From Agrobacterium tumefaciens (GTDB lineage: Bacteria; Pseudomonadota; Alphaproteobacteria; Rhizobiales; Rhizobiaceae): DNA of 64,000 bases. The notes under the pieces were generated by a model, which saw only the letters and a program-made list of their open reading frames with translations, had not been told where the DNA came from and made no database searches. Of the stretch, positions 54,999 to 64,000 are shown one piece after another. The stretch lies in the NCBI GenBank assembly GCA_025559845.1, contig CP048469.1, positions 1,550,001 to 1,614,000 of the forward strand, in the 5' to 3' direction. Positions within the stretch are counted from its first letter, which is position 1; each line of letters opens with the position of its first letter. Both the position numbers and the translations under genes were made by a program.

Positions 54999-55694
54999 TT
55001 ATACTGCCTGCATCACGCGGGCGCCGTCCGGGCCTGCAATGATGGCAAGCGATGCCAAATTTATGAAAAGTCCGTGCTCGACGACACCGGGAATCGTGTT
55101 CAGCTCGCGTGCAAGCGCTTCTGCATCAGGAATACGGCCAAAAGATGCGTCGAAAATAAGGTGTCCGCCGTCCGTGGTGAAAGCGCTGTCTCCCATGGTG
55201 CGGGTGGTCAATTCACCGGTCAGACCGAGACGCGATGCCAGTTTTTCAATGGCGATGCGTGTCGAAACCTGCCCGAAGGGATTGACCTCGATGGGCAGCG
55301 GAAAAGCGCCCAGCGTCTCCACGACCTTGGTCTGGTCGGCAATGACGATCACGCGCTCGGAAGCCGCAGCCACGATCTTTTCGCGCAAAAGTGCGCCGCC
55401 GCCGCCCTTGACCAGCCGCAGGGCATGGTCAACTTCGTCTGCGCCATCAATGGTCAGATCGAGTTCCGGCAACTCGTCGAGAGATTTGAGCGGCACGCCG
55501 AGTTCGACGCAGAGCCGCGCAGTTCTTTCAGAGGTCGGTACGCCCTGCACTTTCAGGCCGCCCGCAACCTTTTCAGCCAGAAGTCGCACGAATTCCTCAG
55601 CCGTCGAACCCGTACCGATACCGAGGCGCATGCCGTCTTCCACATAGGACAACGCGGCCTCGGCGGCCTTGATCTTCATCTGGCGGGCATCCAT
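54999..55694 (-). CDS. rpiA: Ribose-5-phosphate isomerase A
   Basis: RpiA interconverts ribose 5-phosphate and ribulose 5-phosphate in the pentose phosphate pathway. The 231-residue protein has the substrate loop [12 protein letters not shown] near residue 24, [10 protein letters not shown] with the catalytic Asp, and [17 protein letters not shown]. It is divergent from gph with 176 bp between starts and is upstream of the DUF2059 gene in one operon. Confidence 0.95.
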   Translation of the reverse strand: MDARQMKIKAAEAALSYVEDGMRLGIGTGSTAEEFVRLLAEKVAGGLKVQGVPTSERTARLCVELGVPLKSLDELPELDLTIDGADEVDHALRLVKGGGGALLREKIVAAASERVIVIADQTKVVETLGAFPLPIEVNPFGQVSTRIAIEKLASRLGLTGELTTRTMGDSAFTTDGGHLIFDASFGRIPDAEALARELNTIPGVVEHGLFINLASLAIIAGPDGARVMQAV

Positions 55695-55870
55695 GTGCCT
55701 GAAACTCCGGTCTCTTGATCGTCGCCGTGCTGTTTACACGGGTCGCAGGCCAAACGAAAGCCTTTTTGCGCAGAAGAAACAGAACACTTGCCCGCGATTG
55801 CAAAGACGACGGGGATTGCCTACGGTTTGCAGCAACACCACACCAGCACGACACCGAAAGAGGCGATCTC

Positions 55871-56560
55871 TTGACTTCCCCGCTTGCCATCTTCGATCTC
55901 GACGGCACATTGGTTGACACTGCAACCGACCTCGTCTCGAGCCTGAACTACACCATTGCCGCCGCAGGCCTTGCCCCTGTGACCTATAACGACCTCACCC
56001 ATCTTGTCGGCCAGGGTGCGCGCGTCATGATCAAGCGCGCCTTTGCGCTGCGTGAAACGCCGCTGTCGGAAGACGAGGTCGAGCCGCTCTACGAGCGTTT
56101 CATCGCCCATTACAAACATGAAATGCCTGGCGAAAGCCGCCCCTATCCCGGCATCGTCGAAACGCTGGAAAGCCTTGCCGCAGCGGGCATCACACTTGCC
56201 GTCTGCACCAACAAGACCGAAGTTCTGGCGCTTCCGCTGCTCGAAAAGCTCGACCTGACGAAATATTTCGCGGCGATTACCTGCGGCGATACCTTCGAAT
56301 ACCGCAAACCAGATCCACGCCATATTCTCGGAACCATCGCGAAGGCCGGCGGCGATCCGCTGCGCTCCGTCATGGTGGGTGACAGCATCAACGATATTCT
56401 GGCGGCCAGAAACGCCGAAGTGCCGTCGATTGGCGTCACCTTCGGATACACGGATGTGCCGATGTCGGAACTCGACCCGACCGTCATCATCGATGACTAC
56501 AAGACGCTGACACCGGCCCTGTTTAACAAGCTTATTGCCGGCCGCGTCGCCGCAGCCTGA
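55871..56560 (+). CDS. gph: Phosphoglycolate phosphatase (HAD family)
   Basis: This 229-residue HAD phosphatase has the nucleophile motif FDLDGTLVDTATDL at the N-terminus, motif II VCTNKTE, the lysine in YRKPDPRH and the acid motif VMVGDSINDI. The pattern is that of Gph, which removes 2-phosphoglycolate arising from DNA repair or photorespiration-like chemistry. The TTG at 55871 is chosen since AGAGG lies seven bases before it and the protein then begins directly at the catalytic strand; the longer frame lacks support. Confidence 0.9.
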   Translation: MTSPLAIFDLDGTLVDTATDLVSSLNYTIAAAGLAPVTYNDLTHLVGQGARVMIKRAFALRETPLSEDEVEPLYERFIAHYKHEMPGESRPYPGIVETLESLAAAGITLAVCTNKTEVLALPLLEKLDLTKYFAAITCGDTFEYRKPDPRHILGTIAKAGGDPLRSVMVGDSINDILAARNAEVPSIGVTFGYTDVPMSELDPTVIIDDYKTLTPALFNKLIAGRVAAA

Positions 56561-56584
56561 CCATCGGCTGCACCACAAACGAAA

Positions 56585-56611
56585 AAAGCGCCGTCTCCGG
56601 CGCTTTTTTTA
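56585..56611. terminator. Bidirectional terminator between gph and the L,D-transpeptidase
   Basis: A stem AAAGCGCCG/CGGCGCTTT with loop TCTC has T runs on the right and A runs on the left, serving both convergent genes. Confidence 0.9.
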
Positions 56612-56629
56612 TGTCTTGTCAGATCGATA

Positions 56630-58528
56630 TCAGACCGAAGAGCCACGAGCCTTCGTGGTGATGGCAAACGCCTTCTGCACGTAGCTGTCGCGATCGTAGA
56701 CGTCGTTGAAATATTCGATCTTGCCGTCCTTGTTCGGCCATGCCGTGAAATAGGACACGTAGACCGGGATCTTCTGCGGCACCTGAACGGCGCGGTTCTT
56801 GCCGGAAGCGATCTGCTCGCCGACCTTATCGACACTGGTGCCGAGAACGGCCGCAGCCATGCGGCGCGGATCGACCAGACGAATACAGCCGTGGCTGAGA
56901 GCGCGCATGTCACGGTTGAAGAAGCTCTTGGCCGGCGTGTCGTGCATGTAGATCGCATGCGCGTTCGGGAAGAGGATTTTCAGATCGCCCAGCGCGTTGT
57001 CACTGCTCGGTGGCTGACGCACGGAAATGGCGTTCGTGGAGCCGTACCAGTTGACACTGCTGGAAGACACGGCCCGGCCACCGACCTGGACCTCGTAACC
57101 CAGACGGTCGAGATAGGACGGGTCGCGGCGCAGTTTCGGCAGCATTTCATTGACGATGATCGACTGCGGAACGCCCCAGTAGGGGTTGAATTCCACCGTC
57201 TGGATTTCATCCTGGAAGAAATAGGTCTGGTTGGCCTTGGAGCCGACGACCACCTTCATGCCGAACTCTTCCTGGCCACCGTTATGGTAGTAGGCCATGA
57301 AGGCAGGCTGGTTGATGAAGACGTAACGCTGGCCGAGGTCAGCCGGAAGCCAGCGAACCTGCTCCATTGCCACTTCAACCTTGGCAATGCGCGCATCGTT
57401 GGTTTCGCCAACCATGGCACGAACCGTCGCCGGACCGATGACGCCATCGGCCTTGAGACCCTGCGCGCTCTGGAATGCCTTCACCAGATCGACCAGTTCC
57501 GGCGAATAGTCCGTCGTCTGCTGGTAACCGGAGATAACGGCCGCATGCTCGGTCTTGAACGACGCCGAAGCCCGGTGTTCAATGGCCTTGACCACATTCG
57601 CCAGTTCAGCGCTGCTGTTGCCTGGCTTGAGGACCAGATCGGCAGGAACGGAAACGACATGCGCCGGATCGGTCTCGGCGCGCAGCGTCGCAAGTTCGGC
57701 CTTCAGCGCCTGATATTCGGCACTCGACGGCTCGCGGCTGCGCAGATAGGCGCCAACATCGGGGCTGAGCGAAGCAAGCTTCAGCACCGGTGCAAGGTTG
57801 ACAGTCTTGCGCTTGAAATCGTGATAGCCCGACAGCCGGTTCGGATCGACGCGGCCACGATTGGTATCCTGCACGTAAGCAAGAACCTTCGCGGACAATG
57901 TCAGCTCAAACTGCATCAGGGCGCGCTGATAGGCGTCCGACGCCGATGTGGAAGCGTCAGCCTGCTGTGCGGCGGCAGTGTCGCTAATGCTGGCAGTGAC
58001 GTCCTTTGCCGGTGCGGAGACGGAATAGTCGGCCGGATCAAGGCCGCTGGCACCGACGGTCTCAAGGAATGCCATTGCCGCATTGGCGCGATCAGTCAAC
58101 GCACCTTCTGAGACCCAGAGCTGCTTGCCGCCGGCGCCATAATAGGCTTCCAGCGCCTTGGCGATCTCGGGCGTGGCGCTGAACTTGACGCCTGCCAGAC
58201 CATCCGCAAACTTGCTGGTATCGACAGCACGCGTCGCATCGGCCTTGTAGGTGTAATAACGCGGACCGGAAACGCGCGGCAGAGGCTCAGGATCGGAAGC
58301 ATCGGCGCTGAGAGATCCGGACGAAGGAGACGTGACGATGCCCGCAGGTGGCATCTCGCCGCGATCACGCGCAACCTTGCCCGGACCACCGCGCAGCAGA
58401 TCCATCAACGTGATTGCGTCCGCAGTGCCAGGCAGGGCCGTGGAGAAGGAAAGACCGAGAGCCAGCATTACTGCTGCTGATGTTTTTCCAGATGTGACTT
58501 GCAATTTGATCCTCGTAGCACCCGGCAT
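56630..58528 (-). CDS. L,D-transpeptidase (YcbB type)
   Basis: This 632-residue exported peptidoglycan enzyme forms 3-3 cross-links or attaches proteins. An N-terminal signal-like segment (SAAVMLALGLSFSTALPGTADA) is preceded by a short charged stretch. A peptidoglycan-binding domain is near residue 360 (DLVKAFQSAQGLKADGVIGP). The YkuD catalytic domain ends with MHDTPAKSFFNRDMRALS and then HGCIRL near residue 550, in which the Cys is the nucleophile. The large insert between domains is as in YcbB/LdtD. Rhizobiaceae rely heavily on such enzymes at the growing pole. Confidence 0.93.
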   Translation of the reverse strand: MPGATRIKLQVTSGKTSAAVMLALGLSFSTALPGTADAITLMDLLRGGPGKVARDRGEMPPAGIVTSPSSGSLSADASDPEPLPRVSGPRYYTYKADATRAVDTSKFADGLAGVKFSATPEIAKALEAYYGAGGKQLWVSEGALTDRANAAMAFLETVGASGLDPADYSVSAPAKDVTASISDTAAAQQADASTSASDAYQRALMQFELTLSAKVLAYVQDTNRGRVDPNRLSGYHDFKRKTVNLAPVLKLASLSPDVGAYLRSREPSSAEYQALKAELATLRAETDPAHVVSVPADLVLKPGNSSAELANVVKAIEHRASASFKTEHAAVISGYQQTTDYSPELVDLVKAFQSAQGLKADGVIGPATVRAMVGETNDARIAKVEVAMEQVRWLPADLGQRYVFINQPAFMAYYHNGGQEEFGMKVVVGSKANQTYFFQDEIQTVEFNPYWGVPQSIIVNEMLPKLRRDPSYLDRLGYEVQVGGRAVSSSSVNWYGSTNAISVRQPPSSDNALGDLKILFPNAHAIYMHDTPAKSFFNRDMRALSHGCIRLVDPRRMAAAVLGTSVDKVGEQIASGKNRAVQVPQKIPVYVSYFTAWPNKDGKIEYFNDVYDRDSYVQKAFAITTKARGSSV

Positions 58529-58937
58529 GTCTATCCGAAGACATGCGTCAGTTTCATGCTTTGTCTAGCCGATCGGCGGCCTGTTGAAAAGAAAACGCGC
58601 GAAGCACAAACCTGCCGCGGAATGAACTTCATGTTACAGCCGAAACCATAAAAGCGTAATTTCCAGAATTGGTCAGAACGGTTAAATTTTCATTTATTTC
58701 ATTAACTTTACGACAAGACTTTGAAGATGGGCAAAGCCTGTCGCGATGGCTTTTTTACGTCTGACGGCCGCGTAGTAAAAATGCCACGTTCCCTGCTTTT
58801 TCGCAAAGTCGGGAAATATCTGCCGCAGCTCCACGCCAACGCTTTCATTGGCGGCACGATGATTCTATATATCGGCGCGCGCGAAGCGGGCCGAGGCGCC
58901 GTTTTGGCGGAGGAAAACGAATATAAAGGCAAGATTG
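58529..58937. other. Gene-free divergent region before fumC
   Basis: These 409 bp hold no supported gene. An 86-codon plus-strand frame overlaps the fumC start and has no ribosome site or family, so it is not called. A short stem AAAGCC/GGCTTT followed by TTT (about 58734-58756) could be a weak terminator of an unknown small RNA. Promoters of both flanking genes must lie here. The AT-rich part at 58680-58715 is a candidate. Confidence 0.45.
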
Positions 58938-60329
58938 ATGACAGCCACACGCACGGAAACCGATACATTTGGCCCTATTGAGGTTCAGGCCGACCGCTAC
59001 TGGGGCGCGCAGGCGCAGCGCTCGCTCGGCAACTTCAAGATCGGCTGGGAAAAACAGCCTGCTTCCGTCGTGCGTGCACTCGGCATCGTCAAGCAGGCCG
59101 CCGCCCGCGCCAACATGGCGCTCGCCGGCCTCGACCCGAAAGTCGGCGATGCCATCATTCAGGCTGCACAGGAAGTCATCGACGGCAAGCTGACCGAGCA
59201 CTTCCCGCTGGTCGTCTGGCAGACGGGTTCGGGCACACAGTCCAACATGAACGCCAACGAGGTTATCTCCAACCGTGCGATTGAAATCCTCGGCGGCGAA
59301 ATGGGCACCAAGAAGCCCGTTCACCCGAACGACCACGTCAACATGAGCCAGTCGTCGAACGATACCTACCCGACCGCGATGCACATCGCCTGCGTCGAGC
59401 AGATCGTTCACCACCTGCTGCCGGGCCTCAAGCACCTGCACGCGGCGCTCGAAGCCAAGGTCAAGCAGTTCGAACACATCATCAAGATTGGCCGCACCCA
59501 CACGCAGGATGCAACGCCGCTGACACTCGGCCAGGAATTCTCCGGCTACGCAGCCCAGGTTGCTTCTGCGATCGCCAACATCGAAACCACCCTGCCCGCG
59601 CTTTCCAAGCTGGCACAGGGCGGCACGGCTGTCGGCACGGGCCTCAACGCACCGATCGGCTTTGCCGAAAAGGTTGCCGACGAGATTTCCAAGATCACCG
59701 GCCTGCCGTTCGTGACCGCGCCGAACAAGTTCGAAGCACTTGCTTCGCACGATTCCATGGTCTTCTCGCACGGCGCCATCAATGCTGCCGCAGCCGCTCT
59801 CTTCAAGATCGCCAACGACATCCGCTTCCTCGGCTCCGGTCCGCGCGCCGGTCTTGGTGAACTGTCGCTGCCTGAGAACGAGCCTGGCTCGTCGATCATG
59901 CCTGGCAAGGTCAACCCGACCCAGTCCGAAGCGCTGACACAGGTTTGCGCCCACATCTTCGGCAACAACGCAGCTCTTTCCTTCGCTGGCTCGCAGGGCC
60001 ACTTCGAGCTGAACGTCTACAACCCGATGATGGCGTACAACTTCCTCCAGTCGGTCCAGCTTCTCGGCGACGCCGCCGTCTCCTTCACCGACAATTGCGT
60101 TGTCGGCATCGAGGCCCGCGAAGACAACATCAAGAAGGGCGTTGAAAACTCCCTGATGCTCGTCACGGCGCTGAACAGCAAGCTCGGCTACGACATCTGC
60201 GCCAAGATCGCCAAGACCGCACACAAGAACGGCACAACGCTGCGCGACGAAGCCGTCGGCGGCGGTTACCTCACCAACGAGGAATTCGACCAGTACGTTC
60301 GCCCGGAAAACATGATCGGCCCGAAATAA
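58938..60329 (+). CDS. fumC: Fumarate hydratase, class II
   Basis: FumC interconverts fumarate and malate in the citric acid cycle. The 463-residue protein has [17 protein letters not shown], the His/Ser region [31 protein letters not shown] and the superfamily signature [13 protein letters not shown] near residue 318. The ATG at 58938 is chosen; an adjacent upstream TTG is a less likely start. An intrinsic terminator follows at 60359. Confidence 0.96.
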   Translation: MTATRTETDTFGPIEVQADRYWGAQAQRSLGNFKIGWEKQPASVVRALGIVKQAAARANMALAGLDPKVGDAIIQAAQEVIDGKLTEHFPLVVWQTGSGTQSNMNANEVISNRAIEILGGEMGTKKPVHPNDHVNMSQSSNDTYPTAMHIACVEQIVHHLLPGLKHLHAALEAKVKQFEHIIKIGRTHTQDATPLTLGQEFSGYAAQVASAIANIETTLPALSKLAQGGTAVGTGLNAPIGFAEKVADEISKITGLPFVTAPNKFEALASHDSMVFSHGAINAAAAALFKIANDIRFLGSGPRAGLGELSLPENEPGSSIMPGKVNPTQSEALTQVCAHIFGNNAALSFAGSQGHFELNVYNPMMAYNFLQSVQLLGDAAVSFTDNCVVGIEAREDNIKKGVENSLMLVTALNSKLGYDICAKIAKTAHKNGTTLRDEAVGGGYLTNEEFDQYVRPENMIGPK

Positions 60330-60358
60330 GCCGATCGCGATTTTCACTGACAGTCAGG

Positions 60359-60384
60359 AACGGGCCTTCGGGCCCGTTTTTTTG
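60359..60384 (+). terminator. Intrinsic terminator of fumC
   Basis: A 7-bp stem ACGGGCC/GGCCCGT with loop TTCG is followed by seven T. Confidence 0.9.
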
Positions 60385-60587
60385 TTGGGTGGATAGAAAG
60401 AGTTTGCTCCCCTCCCCAATGACCGATTTGATTCTGAGCCGGGTGCGATCAGGGGCTCGTCTCAAGGCGCAGGCGCGTCGTGGCCTGACTACGTCCGTAG
60501 CACCGCAAGGGTGATTTCATGGAGCGCGGTATGATGGCAGACCTCGGGCCATTTCGTTCAGCCCATCAAACCGGAGAAGCACCCTCA

Positions 60588-60616
60588 AACAAAAAGGGCC
60601 GCTTTCGCGGCCCTTT
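60588..60616 (-). terminator. Intrinsic terminator of pyrG
   Basis: On the minus strand a 10-bp stem AAGGGCCGC/GCGGCCCTT with a GAAA loop is followed by TTTGTTTG. It lies just past the pyrG stop at 60624. Confidence 0.87.
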
Positions 60617-60623
60617 CGAATTC

Positions 60624-62411
<1,788 letters not shown>

Positions 62412-62861
62412 TTACTGTCCGGTCGGAACTGCGTTCGGGTCCGCCTGCTGAGCGGGAGCCGCCGGGGCTGGTGCCGGAGCGGCTGCGCCACCAGCGGCCG
62501 GAGCCTGGCTGGTAGAAGGAACGCCGTTGTCGGCCGGAGCCGGTGTTGCTGGCGTCGTGGCCGCCGGGCCGAGCGTATCGAGAATGCCGTTACCCTGACC
62601 CTGCGTGGCCGGAATACGGTTCAGGATATCGGTCGGGCGTGCTTCGTAGCGGGTCAGAAGACCAAGACCGAGCGAGGTGATGAAGAACAGCGCGGCAAGA
62701 ATGCCGGTCGTCCGCGTCAGCGCATTGGCCGTTCCCCGTGCGGACATGAAGCCCGAACCGCCGCCGATACCAAGGCCGCCGCCTTCAGAACGCTGGATCA
62801 GAACGACGCCAACCAGCGCCAACACGATCATGAGGTGAATAACAATCAAAACGGTCTGCAT
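62412..62861 (-). CDS. secG: Preprotein translocase subunit SecG
   Basis: This 149-residue inner-membrane protein of the SecYEG channel has two membrane helices (MQTVLIVIHLMIVLALVGVV and ILAALFFITSLGLGLL) around the conserved loop LIQRSEGGGLGIGGG. A long Ala/Pro/Thr-rich tail of about 70 residues follows; such tails are common in alphaproteobacterial SecG. The second ATG (62861) gives the usual family start; ATG 62876 is five codons upstream. It lies between tpiA and pyrG. Confidence 0.94.
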   Translation of the reverse strand: MQTVLIVIHLMIVLALVGVVLIQRSEGGGLGIGGGSGFMSARGTANALTRTTGILAALFFITSLGLGLLTRYEARPTDILNRIPATQGQGNGILDTLGPAATTPATPAPADNGVPSTSQAPAAGGAAAPAPAPAAPAQQADPNAVPTGQ

Positions 62862-62965
62862 GACAATCCATTCCATGCCCCGAAAGGAGCACCATAAAGA
62901 AGGTTTTGCGGCTCTTTACATGAGGTAGCGGCTTATTCCAAGCCCCCGTGACAGGAAACCGTGTT

Positions 62966-63736
62966 TCAAGCCGTCAGTTGCTCGTATGCCGCATAGATGG
63001 AAAGGAAGTCCGACGCTTTCAAGCTCGCCCCACCGATCAATGCACCATCGACGTTTTCGACGCCCATCAATTCGAGCGCATTGGACGGCTTTACCGAGCC
63101 GCCATAAAGGATTCGCATCTTGGCGCCTTCGCCACCGAAGCGCTTGACGAGTTCGTCGCGCATGAAGGCGTGTGCCTCGCGCACATCCTGAACGGTCGGC
63201 GTCAGGCCGGTGCCGATGGCCCAGACCGGCTCATAGGCGATGACAGTATTTTGCGCCGTCGCGCCATCCGGAAGCGAACCGGCAAGCTGGCGCTTCAGGA
63301 TATCGAGCGTCTGGCCCGCCTTGCGCTCATCTGCCGTCTCGCCGATGCAGACGATGGCAACCAGTTCGGCCGCATGTGCAGCCTCTGCCTTGACGCGCAC
63401 CAGATGGTCGGTCTCCGCATGGTCGGTGCGACGCTCGGAATGGCCGACGATGACATGGGTACCAAAGCAATCGGCAATCATCTCGGCGGAAATATCACCG
63501 GTATGGGCACCCGAAGCATTCTGATGGCAATCCTGCGCGCCGATCAGCAGCGGGCTATCGTCGCAAAGCGCGGTCGCTACGTAAAGCAGCGTCGAAGGCG
63601 GGCAGATCAGTGCGTCCACTTTTCCGGACAGAGCCCCCTTGACGCCTTCGGCCATGGCCTTGATCTGATCGAGGGATGAACGGGTGCCGTTCATCTTCCA
63701 GTTTCCGGCAACGAGCGGTCGAACATTCGGCGTCAT
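62966..63736 (-). CDS. tpiA: Triosephosphate isomerase
   Basis: TpiA interconverts dihydroxyacetone phosphate and glyceraldehyde 3-phosphate. The 256-residue TIM-barrel protein has the catalytic Lys in AGNWKMNG, the His in [10 protein letters not shown] and the Glu in [12 protein letters not shown], with the phosphate loop ending [11 protein letters not shown]. It is co-directional with secG, 104 bp upstream of it. Confidence 0.97.
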   Translation of the reverse strand: MTPNVRPLVAGNWKMNGTRSSLDQIKAMAEGVKGALSGKVDALICPPSTLLYVATALCDDSPLLIGAQDCHQNASGAHTGDISAEMIADCFGTHVIVGHSERRTDHAETDHLVRVKAEAAHAAELVAIVCIGETADERKAGQTLDILKRQLAGSLPDGATAQNTVIAYEPVWAIGTGLTPTVQDVREAHAFMRDELVKRFGGEGAKMRILYGGSVKPSNALELMGVENVDGALIGGASLKASDFLSIYAAYEQLTA

Positions 63737-64000
63737 GCGTATCTATTCCTCTGCTGAAACGGGGTCAACGCCACCCTGGCAGCGTTACCCCTCTCCCCTT
63801 GCCCCGATCGCGGTTCGCCCTGCGACGGACAGCCTTAAAAACTCCGACACTCCCTTTAGCCGCAGCCAGTGGCAATTGGTATAAAAAAGCGCCGGTTTGG
63901 TTCAGAACCGTGGTTAATTTTGCCGAAATCACGCAAGTTTCATCGATAACGGCAATAAAACCCCCGTCAACGGCTCAAAATCCAATTCAGCACCGTCCGC
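63737..64000. other. Non-coding region upstream of tpiA to the window edge
   Basis: No supported gene starts in the last 264 bp. The region contains AT-rich stretches (for example around 63880-63960) and should hold the tpiA promoter and perhaps one for a divergent gene beyond the edge. Confidence 0.5.

Noticed and set aside
58721..58981. 86-codon plus-strand frame before and into fumC
   Set aside because: It overlaps the true fumC start in another frame, has no ribosome site and no recognisable family.

Overview
The window is an ordinary, densely packed stretch of chromosome from an alphaproteobacterium of the Rhizobiaceae. Agrobacterium or close Rhizobium is the most likely source. The case rests on gene content and order: an acpXL-fabZ-fabF2-fabF1-adh-lpxXL cluster for very-long-chain lipid A acylation, the aapJQMP general amino acid transporter, a fused secDF, an FnrN/HemN pair, and many small proteins typical of Rhizobiales. 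I see no insertion sequence, prophage, CRISPR array or rRNA operon. Three tRNA genes are present: Leu-GAG and two nearly identical Glu-TTC.

Layout from left to right. 1-6.6 kb: a MerR regulator with a visible operator, MgtE, and a three-gene operon (YdeP-type molybdopterin oxidoreductase, a small winged-helix-like protein, and a peptide-deformylase paralogue with altered active-site residues). OsmC, a 55-residue membrane protein behind an EcfG-type promoter, and a PAS protein follow. 6.8-10.9 kb: lipoprotein, tRNA-Leu, lipB, a zinc alcohol dehydrogenase and an EamA exporter. 11-15.2 kb (minus): yajC-secDF followed by bacterial homologues of two mitochondrial complex I assembly factors (NDUFAF3-like and NDUFAF6-like). 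15.4-21.4 kb: a DUF815 ATPase, DUF3126, cysE, a hydrolase, an NDUFS6-like zinc-finger protein with an FAD monooxygenase, and metC.

21.4-26.1 kb: the aap operon with a well-formed sigma-54 (-24/-12) promoter and a stem-loop after the binding-protein gene. 26.3-27 kb: tRNA-Glu twice, each copy with the same promoter. 27-35 kb: recJ, homoserine dehydrogenase, an AlaC-like aminotransferase, a nucleoside hydrolase, a TSUP permease and a PAS protein. 35.4-41.2 kb (minus): the very-long-chain fatty acid/lipid A cluster. One of its two ketosynthases has lost catalytic residues, and a mosaic palindromic repeat lies between acpXL and fabZ. 41.3-43.8 kb: hemN and fnrN, divergent around an FNR/FixK-type anaerobox.

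44-51 kb: a lipoprotein, phaC, sfsA, map, radC and a TadE/TadG-like pair. 51-64 kb: core metabolism and envelope genes (class II DAHP synthase, glutathione reductase, rpiA with a DUF2059 protein, gph, an L,D-transpeptidase, fumC, pyrG, secG, tpiA), many closed by clear intrinsic terminators. The window ends in the non-coding region upstream of tpiA.

No wholly new system is evident. The points most worth a second look are the degenerate deformylase in the YdeP operon, the grouping of complex I-related homologues with the Sec accessory genes, the sigma-54, EcfG-type and FNR sites read directly from the sequence, and a 12-bp inverted repeat in a gene-free gap. All family names come from reading motifs. 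No database search was run.
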